64,000 nt of DNA, from positions 1 through 64,000 of the forward strand of contig NZ_VIDQ01000015.1 of assembly GCF_009760915.1 (NCBI RefSeq), given 5' to 3'. This DNA comes from Azohydromonas aeria. GTDB lineage: Bacteria > Pseudomonadota > Gammaproteobacteria > Burkholderiales > Burkholderiaceae_C. A program made the position numbers and the translations under genes. How positions within the stretch are numbered: position 1 is the first letter of the stretch; the number at the start of each line of letters is the position of its first letter. Of this stretch, positions 54,517 through 63,531 are shown one piece after another. A model generated the notes under the pieces. The model saw only the letters and a program-made list of their open reading frames with translations. It was not told the DNA's origin and did not search any database.

Positions 54517-56652
54517 ATGCAGTTCCAGAAAAGCCTGCTGGCGCTGTGCGCCGGCGCCGCGCTGCTCGCCGGTTGCGGCGGCGACGGCGACGCGCCGGCA
54601 GCGTCCACCCCTTCGACGCCGGTCGCGCCGCAGCTGCGCCTGTCCGTCACGGCCACCGAGGACTTTCCCGGCACCTACGGCAGCGTCGGCGCCTATGAAA
54701 AGCTCACCGGCGTGATCAGCGGTGAGGTGGACCCGAAGGACCCGAAGAACGCCGTGATCCAGGACCTGGAGCTCGCCCCGGTCAATGCGCGCGGCCTGGT
54801 CGAGTACCAGACCGAGTTCGTGATGCTCAAGCCCAAGGACATGAGCAAGGCCAGCGGCGTGCTGCGCTACGACGCGCCCAACCGCGGCAACATCCTCACC
54901 ATGATCAACCCCACCGCGACGCCCAGCGACGCGGTGTACCTGGAGCGCGGCTACGTGGTGCTCTACGCCGCGTGGCAGGGCGACGTGCCCAAGAGCAGCG
55001 CCGCGCGGCTGACCGCCACCGTGCCGGTGGCCAGGAACAAGGACGGCACCAGCATCACCGGCCCGTACCGCGCCGAGCTCGTGCCCGGCGGTTCCGCACC
55101 CACGCCGGCGATGGCGCTGCCCGGCGGCGTGTTCAACGGCAGCATGATTCCCTACGAGCCCGCCACGCTCGACAACACCCAGCCCGGCTTCTCGCTCACG
55201 CGCCGCGCCAACGAGACCGATGCGCGCCAGCTCATCCCGGCCGGCGACTGGAAGTTCGCCAAGTGCGACGCCGCCACACCGTTCCCCGGCACGCCCGATC
55301 CCGCCAGCATCTGCCTCAAGGGCGGCTTCGACCCGAAGTACCTCTACGAGGTGGTCTACGTCGCCAAGGACCCGAAGGTCATGGGCGTGGGCCTGGCCGC
55401 GCTGCGCGACACGGTGAGCTTCTTCCGCCACGCGGCGGCTGACGCCGACGGCAAGGCCAACCCGGTGGCCGGGAAGATCGTCAACACCATCGGCCAGGGC
55501 ACCTCGCAGTCGGGCAACGCCATGAAGACCTTCCTGCACCTGGGCTTCAACCAGGCGCTGGACGGCTCGAAGGTGTTCGACGGCCTGTATGCGCACGTGG
55601 CCGCGCGCCAGACCAACATCAACACGCGCTTCGCGGTGCCGGGCGGTGGCGGCGGCCTGCGCACCGACCACACCGCCTTCGGCCAGACCGCGCCGCGCGG
55701 GCTGGACAAGGACTACGTGGACGAGGTCAGCGGCCGCAAGGGCGGCGTGATGGCGCGCTGCGAGGCCACGGCCACCTGCCCGAAGTTCTTCCTGGGCCTG
55801 TCGGGCACCGAGTTCTGGCAGCTGCAGGGCTCGCCGGTGCTCACCGACGCGTACGGCCTGCGCGACCTGCAGCAGCCGGCCAACGCGCGCATCTACTACT
55901 ACGGCAGCACGCAGCACGGCGGCGCCGGCGGCACGGCCAGCATCGCCTTCGCGCCCACGCGCAACGTCTACCCGTCCGGCACGGTGGTGCACTTCAACGA
56001 CACCTTCCGCGCGCTGTTCGTGGCGCTGGAGGACTGGGTGGTGCGCGGCGTCGAACCGCCGGCGAGCCAGGTGCCGAAGATCGCCGACGGCACGCTGGTG
56101 CGCCCGGAGGCGGTCGCCTTCCCGGCGATGAAGGGCCTGACCTGGCCCGTCAACGGCACGGCCACGCCGATCCCCGACTTCACGTACCTGGCGCGCCACA
56201 ACGGCTTCCCGCTGCTGGACTTCGGGCCGCAGTACCGGCCGCAGGACGAGTCGGGCATCGCCACGCTGCTGCCGCCGGCCTACCTGAACCGCGACTACGC
56301 CATCCTGGTGCCGCAGGTCAGCCCATCGACGGGCCTGACGCTGGCGGGCCTGCGCAGCGTGGAGGCGCGCGTGCCGCTGGGCACGAGCATCGAGTTCAAC
56401 TACGTGGCCACGCCGGGCATCACGGACCTGTCCAACCTCACCGGCAGCTTCATTCCCTTCCACAAGACCACGGCGGCGCGGCTGGCCGCGGGCGACGCGC
56501 GGCCCTCGCTGGAGGAACTCTATGGCACGCAGGCCGGCTACGAGGCCGCCGTGCGCGCCGCCGCGGCGGAGCTGGTGTCGCAGCGGCTGCTGCTGCAGCG
56601 CGACGCCGACCTGATCGTGCAGCGCGCGGTGGCGACGCCCATCCTGCCGTAA
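54517..56652 (+). CDS. Secreted alpha/beta-hydrolase-domain lipoprotein
   Basis: The 711-residue protein has a lipoprotein signal (LCAGAALLAGCGGDG) and a large alpha/beta-hydrolase-type domain with the likely nucleophile S332 in GTSQSGNAM, YYYGSTQHGG further on, and a late THDF-like region absent. It resembles the 'alpha/beta hydrolase domain-containing' family often seen beside tannase-like genes; the substrate is unknown, probably an ester or lactone. AGAGGAGAC precedes the ATG 36 bp after the tannase-like gene, so the two are probably co-transcribed and act in series. Confidence 0.85.
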   Translation: MQFQKSLLALCAGAALLAGCGGDGDAPAASTPSTPVAPQLRLSVTATEDFPGTYGSVGAYEKLTGVISGEVDPKDPKNAVIQDLELAPVNARGLVEYQTEFVMLKPKDMSKASGVLRYDAPNRGNILTMINPTATPSDAVYLERGYVVLYAAWQGDVPKSSAARLTATVPVARNKDGTSITGPYRAELVPGGSAPTPAMALPGGVFNGSMIPYEPATLDNTQPGFSLTRRANETDARQLIPAGDWKFAKCDAATPFPGTPDPASICLKGGFDPKYLYEVVYVAKDPKVMGVGLAALRDTVSFFRHAAADADGKANPVAGKIVNTIGQGTSQSGNAMKTFLHLGFNQALDGSKVFDGLYAHVAARQTNINTRFAVPGGGGGLRTDHTAFGQTAPRGLDKDYVDEVSGRKGGVMARCEATATCPKFFLGLSGTEFWQLQGSPVLTDAYGLRDLQQPANARIYYYGSTQHGGAGGTASIAFAPTRNVYPSGTVVHFNDTFRALFVALEDWVVRGVEPPASQVPKIADGTLVRPEAVAFPAMKGLTWPVNGTATPIPDFTYLARHNGFPLLDFGPQYRPQDESGIATLLPPAYLNRDYAILVPQVSPSTGLTLAGLRSVEARVPLGTSIEFNYVATPGITDLSNLTGSFIPFHKTTAARLAAGDARPSLEELYGTQAGYEAAVRAAAAELVSQRLLLQRDADLIVQRAVATPILP

Positions 56653-56991
56653 CAACGGCCGGGCACGATCATGGCGGCCGGCCGCGCCAGCGTGCCGGCT
56701 GGCCGCCGTCCCACGTAACGGCCGGGTCCTTGCCCGTCACCGGATACATCGCGCCGGGCGCGTTGCGCGCGGCCTGGAACGCTTCCAGCGTCTGCCCGCG
56801 CGTGACGGCGTAGACCGGCAGGTTCGACACGCCCGCCACCGCACCCCGCCTCTCCGGCACGAAGGGCCGGGCGCCCGGGCTCGCGCCGTGCCTGCCGCGG
56901 CGCGCGGGTTTGCCCCAGCGCCACGTCACTGGCATTCGGCTAACATGTCAGCCATCAACCAGTCGTTGTGCCGCCACGAACCCGGTCCGTC
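56653..56991. other. Gap between hydrolase and GntR genes
   Basis: No well-supported gene is seen. A minus-strand frame of 88 codons (56669-56935) reads plausibly in part but has no ribosome site or recognisable motif, so I treat it as unproven. The right end holds a 16-bp near-palindrome described separately. The region should contain the GntR promoter. Confidence 0.45.
56938..56953. promoter_or_regulatory. Candidate GntR operator
   Basis: GGCTAACATGTCAGCC is a 16-bp palindrome with one mismatched pair, 38 bp before the chosen GntR start. It is a good candidate for autoregulation and control of the kinase/aldolase/TRAP genes downstream. Confidence 0.5.
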
Positions 56992-57741
56992 ATGTCCTTG
57001 CCCAGCCCCCGCGCCGCCGGCGCCGCGCCCAGCCTGCGGGTGCAGGCCTACGAGAACTTCAGGCAGCAGATCCTGCAGGCCAACATCCGGCCCGGGCAGT
57101 TCGTGACGCAGCGCGAACTCATGCAGCTGCTCGACATGCCGCTGGGCGCGGTGCGCGAGCTCATCCCGCGGCTGGAAGCGGAAGGGCTGCTGCGCACCGT
57201 GCCGCAGCGCGGGCTGCAGATCGCGCACGTGGACATGCGGCTGGTCAAGAACGCCTTCGGGCTGCGCCGGGTGCTGGAGCGCCACGCCGCCGAGCAGTTC
57301 TGCGCCACGGCGACCGACGCCGACCTGGACGCCATCGAGGAGGCGCACTGGGCGCTGGTGCGGCGCGCCCTGCGCGACGGCATCGACGAGCAGCTGCTCA
57401 CCGATGCCACGGCCGTGGACTGGGGCCTGCACGACCTCATGATCGATGCGCTGGACAACGAGCTGGTGTCGGATGCCTACCGCATCAACAGCCTGCGCGT
57501 GCGGCTGATCCGGCTGGAGGGCGCCACGCTCGATGCCGACATCCTGCTGGCGGCGCTGCGCGAGCACCTGTGGTTCCTGCAGGCGCTCAAGGCGCGCGAC
57601 ACGCGGGCCGTGGTCGAGCGCATCGAGCTGCACATCACCAGCGCGCAGCACCGCGTGCTGGGCCTGCCGCGGCCCGAAGTCCCGTTCCGGCTCGAAGACC
57701 ATCCGCAGCGGCTGGATCCTGGCGCGCCCGCGCGGCCGTGA
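56992..57741 (+). CDS. GntR-family regulator (FCD type)
   Basis: The 249-residue protein has an N-terminal winged helix (VQAYENFRQQILQANIRPGQ; LDMPLGAVRELIPRLEAEGLL) and an FCD ligand domain (GLRRVLERHAAEQFC; DWGLHDLMIDALDN; LREHLWFLQALKARD). It heads a plus-strand set with a sugar kinase, a DapA-family protein and a TRAP receptor, and probably represses them until the substrate is present. A GTG at 56968 is an alternative start; neither has a strong ribosome site. Confidence 0.9.
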   Translation: MSLPSPRAAGAAPSLRVQAYENFRQQILQANIRPGQFVTQRELMQLLDMPLGAVRELIPRLEAEGLLRTVPQRGLQIAHVDMRLVKNAFGLRRVLERHAAEQFCATATDADLDAIEEAHWALVRRALRDGIDEQLLTDATAVDWGLHDLMIDALDNELVSDAYRINSLRVRLIRLEGATLDADILLAALREHLWFLQALKARDTRAVVERIELHITSAQHRVLGLPRPEVPFRLEDHPQRLDPGAPARP

Positions 57742-57793
57742 CCCGCGCACGACGCCGCCTTCCCCGAGCTTTTCCTCCCGGAGCCTGATCGAC

Positions 57794-58738
57794 ATGGCGC
57801 ACGAGCCCATCACCGCGGACGTGGTCTGCATTGCCAGCTGGAACACCGACCTCGTCAGCCGCGTGCCGCGCCCGCCGGCGCGCGGAGAGACGCTGCTGGC
57901 CGACGCCTTCGACATCACGCCCGGCGGCAAGGGCTCCAATGCCGCCATCGCCTGCGCGCGCCAGGGTGCGCGCGTGGCGCTGGTGGCGCGCATCGGCGAC
58001 GACGATTTCGGCCGCAACGGTCTGCAGCTCTGGGTCGCCGAGGGCATCGACGCGCGCCACGTCGAGGTCGCGCCAGGCGAGCGCAGTGGCGTGGCGCAGA
58101 TCCTGGTCTATCCGGACGGGGACAACAGCATCGCCGTGGCGCCGGGTGCCGGCAGCGGGCTGGGCGCGCGGCAGGTTGAGGCGGCGGCGGCCACCATCGC
58201 CGCGGCGCGGGTCGTGATGGCCTCGTGCGAGGTGTCGCTCGATGCGACGCTGGCGGCCTTTCGCATCGCGCGCGCCCATGGCGTGCGCACGCTGCTCAAT
58301 CCCGCGCCGGCGCGGCCGCTGCCCGACGCGCTGCTGGCGCTGACCGACGTGCTCACGCCCAACGAGACCGAGCTGCTGGCGCTGGCTGGCCTGGACAGGG
58401 CCACGCTGGAGCAGGGCGCGCAGGCGCTGCTGCGCCGCGGCGTCGGCGCGGTGGTCGCGACGCTGGGCGCCGAGGGCTGCCGGCTGTGGCTGGATGACGG
58501 CGGCGCCAGCCACGCCGTGGCCGGCTGGCGCATGCCGGCCGTGGCCGACACCGTGGGCGCCGGCGACACCTTCACCGGCAGCCTGGCTGCGGCGCTGGCG
58601 CGCGGCGAGCCGCTGCCGCAGGCATTGCGCTGGGCCAACGCGGCCGCCGCGCTGTCCGTCACCGGCCGCGGCGCCATCGGCGCCATGCCGACGCTGGCGC
58701 GCACCCGCGCGCTGCTGGAGCCGACGCCCGCGGCCTGA
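57794..58738 (+). CDS. Ribokinase-family (PfkB) sugar kinase
   Basis: The 314-residue kinase has the PfkB N-terminal signature (DITPGGKGSNAAIACARQG) and the C-terminal one DTVGAGDTFTGSL, where D258 is the catalytic base. The N-terminal GGKGSNAA is most like ribokinase; other sugars or keto-sugar acids are possible. It follows the GntR gene by 52 bp and precedes the DapA-family gene, suggesting phosphorylation in the same catabolic route. Confidence 0.9.
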   Translation: MAHEPITADVVCIASWNTDLVSRVPRPPARGETLLADAFDITPGGKGSNAAIACARQGARVALVARIGDDDFGRNGLQLWVAEGIDARHVEVAPGERSGVAQILVYPDGDNSIAVAPGAGSGLGARQVEAAAATIAAARVVMASCEVSLDATLAAFRIARAHGVRTLLNPAPARPLPDALLALTDVLTPNETELLALAGLDRATLEQGAQALLRRGVGAVVATLGAEGCRLWLDDGGASHAVAGWRMPAVADTVGAGDTFTGSLAAALARGEPLPQALRWANAAAALSVTGRGAIGAMPTLARTRALLEPTPAA

Positions 58739-58848
58739 CCCCTTTCATCGCCTGCGCCGCACCGGCCCCGGGCCGGTTGCGGTGCCGCCCTTCAACGACG
58801 CGGCGCACCCGTTGCGTGCGCGCGTCTTCATCTGCCAAGGAAACAGCC

Positions 58849-59790
58849 ATGTCCCGCCCCATCGAGGGAATCATTCCCGTCATGCTCACGCCTTTCGATG
58901 ACGACAACCGCATCGACTACGGCGGGCTGGAGCGGCTCATCGAGTGGTATCTCGCGCATGGCGCCGATGCGCTGTTCGCCGTGGCGCAGTCCAGCGAGAT
59001 GCAGTTCCTGAGCCTGGAGGAGCGCGCGGCGCTGGGCCGCTTCGTGGTCGAGCGCGTCGCCGGGCGGGTGCCGGTGGTGGTGTCGGGTCACGTCAGCGAC
59101 GACCTGCACGGCCAGGTCCAGGAGCTCACCGCCGCGGTGGACAGCGGCGCCGACGCCGTGGTGCTGGTCACGAACCACCTGGACCCGCACCGGCGCGGCA
59201 GCGAGGCCTTCCTGGGCAACCTGGAGCTGCTGCTGAAGCGGCTGCCCGCGGACGTGCCGCTGGGCCTGTACGAGTGCCCGGCGCCGTACCGGCGGCTGCT
59301 GTCGGATGCGGAGCTGTCGGCCTGCGTGGACTCCGGCCGCTTCGTGCTGCTCAAGGACGTCTCCTGCGACCTCGCCACCGTCGAGCGCCGCGTGGCGCTG
59401 GCGGCGGGCTCGCCGCTGGCGGTGGTCAACGCCAACGCCGCCATTGCCTTCGACGCGATGAAGGCGGGCTCGCGCGGCTTCACCGGCGTGTTCACCAACT
59501 TCCACCCCGACCTGTACCAGTGGCTGCGCACGTCGGGCGCGCGGCACCCGGCGCTGGCCGAGGAAGTGAACACCTTCTGCGTGCTGTCGGCCGTGAGCGA
59601 GTCGCTGGGCTACCCGGCGCTGGCCAAGCTCTACCACCAGCGGCTGGGCACGTTCAAGTCAATCCACAGCCGCGCCGTCAGCTACGACATCCGGGAGCGC
59701 CACTGGGCGCTGGACGAGGTGCTGGACCGCATCGCCGCGGGCACGCAGGCGATGCGCGACAGGATTGCGCAAGCAACCACTGCGGCCTGA
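58849..59790 (+). CDS. DapA-family aldolase/dehydratase
   Basis: The 313-residue class I aldolase-fold enzyme has the Schiff-base lysine K169 in FVLLKDVSCD and the active-site tyrosine Y141 in GLYECPAPY; the N-terminal GIIPVMLTPFDDD is typical. The family cleaves or dehydrates keto-acids (for example N-acetylneuraminate, 2-keto-3-deoxy sugar acids). The neighbours, a sugar kinase and a TRAP receptor, argue for sugar-acid catabolism and against lysine synthesis. CAAGGA precedes the ATG. Confidence 0.9.
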   Translation: MSRPIEGIIPVMLTPFDDDNRIDYGGLERLIEWYLAHGADALFAVAQSSEMQFLSLEERAALGRFVVERVAGRVPVVVSGHVSDDLHGQVQELTAAVDSGADAVVLVTNHLDPHRRGSEAFLGNLELLLKRLPADVPLGLYECPAPYRRLLSDAELSACVDSGRFVLLKDVSCDLATVERRVALAAGSPLAVVNANAAIAFDAMKAGSRGFTGVFTNFHPDLYQWLRTSGARHPALAEEVNTFCVLSAVSESLGYPALAKLYHQRLGTFKSIHSRAVSYDIRERHWALDEVLDRIAAGTQAMRDRIAQATTAA

Positions 59791-59850
59791 AGCCGTGCGC
59801 CGCGCCCCCCCTCAGCCCCATCCCCATCCATTCAAGCAAGGAGACTGCAC

Positions 59851-60876
59851 ATGAAGAAGAAGCCTTCGATGACCGTCTGGGCGCAGGCCTGCGTCGCCGC
59901 GCTGGCGCTGGCCGCCGCGGCGGCCGGGCACGCGGCGGACGTCAAGGAGCGCACGCTGCGCTTCGCGTTCCAGAGCAACAAGGACCACCCGATCGGCGTG
60001 GGCGCGCAGAGGTTCGCCGACCTGGTGGCGCGGAAAAGCGACGGCAAGATCAACGTGAAGCTGTTTCCCAACGGCACGCTGGGGGGTGACCTGCAAGTGG
60101 TGTCGGCGCTGCAGGGCGGCGTGATCGACATGACGGCGCTGAGCTCGGGGCTGCTGTCGGGCCAGGCCAGGGAGTTCGTGCTCTTCGACCTGCCGTTCAT
60201 GTTCGGCAGCGGCCGCGAGGCCGACGCGGTGGTGGACGGCCCCATCGGAAAGAAGCTCGGCGACAAGCTGCTGGACAAGGGCCTGGTGCCGCTGGGCTAC
60301 TGGGAGCTGGGCTTTCGCAACCTGACCAACAGCCGCCACCCGGTGGCGCGGCTCGACGACTTCAAGGGCCTCAAGATCCGCGTGGTGCAGTCGCCGATCT
60401 ACATCGATCTCTTCAACACCCTGGGCGCCAACGCCGTGCCGATGCCGTTCCCCGAGGTCTATTCGGCGCTGGAGCAGCGGGCGGTGGACGGGCAGGAGAA
60501 CCCGCTCATCAGCATCCAGCTCTCCAAGTTCTACGAGGTCCAGCCGCACCTGGCGCTCACGCGCCACATCTACAGCCCGCTGTCGCTGCTGATCGGCAGG
60601 AAGAGCTGGGACAAGCTGTCCAGGGACGAGCAGCAGATCATCCAGCAGGCCGCCACCGAGTCGCAGGCCTACCAGCGCCAGGTGGCGCGTGCCGAGGACG
60701 ACAAGGCCCTGGAGACGCTGAAGAAGAGCATGAAGGTGAGCGAGCTGCCGCCGGCCGAGGTGGCGCGCGTGCGCGAGAAGATCAAGCCGGTGGTGGACAA
60801 GTACGCGCGCGACGTCGGCGAGCCGCTGATGGGCGAGCTCGCCGCCGAGCTGGCGCGCGTGCGCGGCGGCAAGTAG
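59851..60876 (+). CDS. TRAP transporter solute receptor (DctP family)
   Basis: The 341-residue receptor has a Sec signal (cleavage after GHA at about residue 28) and DctP motifs: NKDHPIGVGAQRFADLV, KLFPNGTLGGDLQ, the Arg in GLKIRVVQSP, and AVDGQENPLISI. The KIRVVQSP and YWELGFRNLTN segments resemble the sialic acid/sugar-acid receptor branch. It closes the GntR/kinase/aldolase set and should import their substrate. The DctQ and DctM permease genes are not in the window. The ATG follows AAGGAG. Confidence 0.93.
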   Translation: MKKKPSMTVWAQACVAALALAAAAAGHAADVKERTLRFAFQSNKDHPIGVGAQRFADLVARKSDGKINVKLFPNGTLGGDLQVVSALQGGVIDMTALSSGLLSGQAREFVLFDLPFMFGSGREADAVVDGPIGKKLGDKLLDKGLVPLGYWELGFRNLTNSRHPVARLDDFKGLKIRVVQSPIYIDLFNTLGANAVPMPFPEVYSALEQRAVDGQENPLISIQLSKFYEVQPHLALTRHIYSPLSLLIGRKSWDKLSRDEQQIIQQAATESQAYQRQVARAEDDKALETLKKSMKVSELPPAEVARVREKIKPVVDKYARDVGEPLMGELAAELARVRGGK

Positions 60877-60892
60877 GTCCCGGGGGTGCGGC

Positions 60893-62080
60893 TCAGGCCG
60901 GCACGTCGAAGACGCTGCGCAGGTAGGCCAGGAACGTGGCGTCGTCGCAGATCGTCTTGCCCGGCGAGTCCGACAGCTTGGCCACCGGCTGCCCGTTGCA
61001 GCGCACCAGCTTCATGACGATGTTGAGCGGCGGCAGGCCCAGGTCGTTGGTGAGGTTGGTGCCGATGCCGAAGCCGCACTGCACCCGGTCGGCGAAGTGG
61101 CGGTAGAGGGCCAGCGCCTTGTCCGGATCGAGCCCGTCGGAGAACACCAGGCGCTTGGTGTGGGCGTCGATGCGCAGCTTGCGGTAGTGCTCCAGCGCCA
61201 GCTCGCCCCACCAGACCGGGTCGCCCGAATCGTGGCGCAGGCCGTCGAAGAGCTTGGCGAAGTAGAGGTCGAAGTCGCGCAGGAAGGCGCGCATGCCCAC
61301 CACGTCGGTCAGCGCCGTGCCCAGGTCGCCGCGGTATTCCTGCACCCAGTCCTCCAGCGCCGCCTTCTGGTGGTCGCGCAGCCGCACGCCCAGCGCCTGG
61401 TACATCTGCAGGTACTCGTGCGCCATGGTGCCGATCGGCACCAGGTTCAGCTCCCTGGCCAGCTGCACGTTGGAGGTGCCCTTGAAGAACTGCGGCAGCT
61501 CGCGCTGGAACGCGGCCACCACCTCGCGCTGCCACTCGCCGCTGAAGCGGCGGCGGATGCCGAAGTCGAACAGGCTGAAGGGATGGCGGCGCGGCGGTTC
61601 ATTCTCGAAGGCGCGCAGCTGCTCGATCTTGGCGCGCAGCCGGCGCCGCCCCTCGGCCAGTGCCGGCGCGGCCTCGAAGCGGCGGTGGTGCAGCTCGCTG
61701 ACAATGGCCAGCACGTAGATCTCGAAGCCCATCACGTGCACCTGCGGCCCCTCGGCCACGATGTGCAGCTCGCCGCCGTCGGACCAGGCGCGGATGAATT
61801 CGCGCTGGAACTTGAAGATGCGCAGGAAATCGACGAAGTCGCTGCTGATGAAGCGCAGGCCGCGCAGGTATGCCAGCTCGTCCTTCGTGAAGCACAGGCC
61901 GCACAGCGCGTCGAGCTCGCGCTCGACCTGCGGCAGCAGCTCGCCCAGGCGCAGGTCCTCGCGGTTGCGGCACACGAAGCGGTACTCGGCCTGCGCCTGC
62001 GGATGCCGGTGCAGCATCGCCTGCCACATCGTGAACTTGTAGAGGTCGGTTTCGAGCAGGCTGTGGATGACGGGGGACAT
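60893..62080 (-). CDS. pncB: Nicotinate phosphoribosyltransferase
   Basis: PncB salvages nicotinate to NaMN for NAD synthesis. The 395-residue protein has the family's N-terminus ([15 protein letters not shown]), GTMAHEY, RHDSGDP and [11 protein letters not shown], where the conserved Arg, His and Gly bind the phosphoribosyl group. Its ATG shares a base with the stop of the glycosyltransferase gene (TGATG, 62078-62082), so the two are translationally coupled. That is an odd partner for a NAD-salvage enzyme. It converges with the TRAP receptor gene with a 16-bp gap. Confidence 0.95.
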   Translation of the reverse strand: MSPVIHSLLETDLYKFTMWQAMLHRHPQAQAEYRFVCRNREDLRLGELLPQVERELDALCGLCFTKDELAYLRGLRFISSDFVDFLRIFKFQREFIRAWSDGGELHIVAEGPQVHVMGFEIYVLAIVSELHHRRFEAAPALAEGRRRLRAKIEQLRAFENEPPRRHPFSLFDFGIRRRFSGEWQREVVAAFQRELPQFFKGTSNVQLARELNLVPIGTMAHEYLQMYQALGVRLRDHQKAALEDWVQEYRGDLGTALTDVVGMRAFLRDFDLYFAKLFDGLRHDSGDPVWWGELALEHYRKLRIDAHTKRLVFSDGLDPDKALALYRHFADRVQCGFGIGTNLTNDLGLPPLNIVMKLVRCNGQPVAKLSDSPGKTICDDATFLAYLRSVFDVPA

Positions 62081-63444
62081 CAGGAACTACTCCGGCGCGG
62101 CATGTCCGCCAGGGGCGCAGCAAGCGCCGCGCCGCCCGCGGCCGCCTCGGCCCGCAGCACCGGCGCGCCGGTGGCCGCCAGCCGCTCCACCAGCGCGGCG
62201 CCCAGCGCCGGCGCGTCGCAAGCCGCCATCTCGGCCGCCAGCGCGCGTGCGCGCGCCGTGAAGGCCGGCTCCCGCAGCACGCGCCGCACGGCCTCGCGCA
62301 GCCGGCTCGGGGCAGGGCGGCCGCTGCGCAGGTCCAGCCCCGCGCCGCTCCAGGCCACGCGCGCGGCGATCTCCGGCTTCTCCTCGCTGCCGCCGGCCAC
62401 CACCAGCGGCAGGCCCTGCGCCAGCGCCTGCTGCACGCCGCCATAGCCGCCGTTGCTCACCACCGCCGACAGCAGCGGCAGCAGCGCGGGATACGCGATG
62501 AAGGGCGCCAGGCGCGCGTTGGCCGGCAGGGCGCCGCCCAGCGCCGCGGCCACGCCTTCGGGCGACGCGGTGGCGACGACCAGCAGGTCTTCCTGCGCCA
62601 GCGCGCGCAGCGCCGGCACGATCAGCTCGCGCGGGTCGGTGGCCAGCGTGCCCTGCGTCACCAGCACCACCGGCCGCCCGTCGCGGCGCGCCGCCTCCAC
62701 GTCAGCCCACCAGTCGGGCAGGGCCTGCGGCCGCGGCGGCTCGCGCAGCACCAGCGGGCCGATGAAATGCACCTGCGGCGGCAGGTCGCAGCGCGGGTAC
62801 TCGAAGCCCGGCACGGTGGGCTGCAGGTAGAGCTGCGGCGAGAAGCTCTCGAAATACATCTGCCGGCCCGGCGCCAGGCCCGCGGCTGCGCGGGCACGGC
62901 GCCACGCGGCGTTGGTGCCGGCAAACAGGCCGCGCAGGATCAGCGCGTTGAGCAGCCGGTTGCGCGCGCCGCGCCCGGGCGGCAGGGCCGAGCCGAAGGG
63001 CGCCGTGTCCACGCTGGGCATGCCCAGCGCGCTCACGCCCAGGCCGGCCCACGGCAGGCCCGCCTTCTCGTGCAGCAGCGCCGCACCCATGAAGGCCTGG
63101 TCCGCCAGAACGGCATCGGGCCGGAACGTTGCGGATGCAGCTTCCAGGGCGCGGCACTGCAGCGGCGCCGGGGCGATGAAGAGCGCGTCGAGCTGCGCCC
63201 GCACCCGGGCCAGGCCGCGCCGGCCGCGCAGCACCGGGAAGGCGGCCTCGACGTCCGCGTCGTCCCAGTCCAGGCGCGCCTCCAGCACGATGAAGGCCGC
63301 GCCCGAGGCCTCGACCAGCGGCGCGAACTTGGGCCCGGCCAGCCAGGCGAGGGCGTGGCCGCGGTCGGCGAGGGCGCGCACCAGCGCCGCCATCGGCCGC
63401 ACGTGGCCGGTCATCGGGACGGTGGCAACGAGGATGCGGGCCAT
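62080..63444 (-). CDS. crtX: CrtX-like UDP-glycosyltransferase
   Basis: The 454-residue GT1-family enzyme starts with [20 protein letters not shown] and has the C-terminal nucleotide-sugar motif region [20 protein letters not shown] followed by [15 protein letters not shown], typical of MGT-type glycosyltransferases. Beside a carotenoid ketolase the best guess is glycosylation of a hydroxylated carotenoid (CrtX), but other acceptors such as macrolides or sterol-like lipids cannot be ruled out. The ATG at 63444 fits the family N-terminus; the longer frame upstream lies in the divergent promoter. It is coupled to pncB. Confidence 0.78.
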   Translation of the reverse strand: MARILVATVPMTGHVRPMAALVRALADRGHALAWLAGPKFAPLVEASGAAFIVLEARLDWDDADVEAAFPVLRGRRGLARVRAQLDALFIAPAPLQCRALEAASATFRPDAVLADQAFMGAALLHEKAGLPWAGLGVSALGMPSVDTAPFGSALPPGRGARNRLLNALILRGLFAGTNAAWRRARAAAGLAPGRQMYFESFSPQLYLQPTVPGFEYPRCDLPPQVHFIGPLVLREPPRPQALPDWWADVEAARRDGRPVVLVTQGTLATDPRELIVPALRALAQEDLLVVATASPEGVAAALGGALPANARLAPFIAYPALLPLLSAVVSNGGYGGVQQALAQGLPLVVAGGSEEKPEIAARVAWSGAGLDLRSGRPAPSRLREAVRRVLREPAFTARARALAAEMAACDAPALGAALVERLAATGAPVLRAEAAAGGAALAAPLADMPRRSSS

Positions 63445-63450
63445 GGCGTC

Positions 63451-63525
63451 GCCAGTCTGCCAGCGGCCGCGGCATGCGCTCATGCCCTTGGCGCCGATTC
63501 GATGCGCGACATGCCGCAAACTGGC
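63451..63525. promoter_or_regulatory. Nested inverted repeats in the crtX/crtW divergent promoter
   Basis: GCCAGTCTGC (63451-63460) and GCAAACTGGC (63516-63525) are inverted with one mismatch. Inside them, GGCATG-cgct-CATGCC (63471-63486) is a second inverted repeat. The symmetry in a short divergent gap suggests binding of a shared regulator. Confidence 0.35.
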
Positions 63526-63531
63526 GCGGCC

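Noticed and set aside
56669..56935. An 88-codon minus-strand frame between the hydrolase and GntR genes
   Set aside because: Part of it reads plausibly, but there is no ribosome site, no motif and no context; I kept it only as a note in the gap entry.
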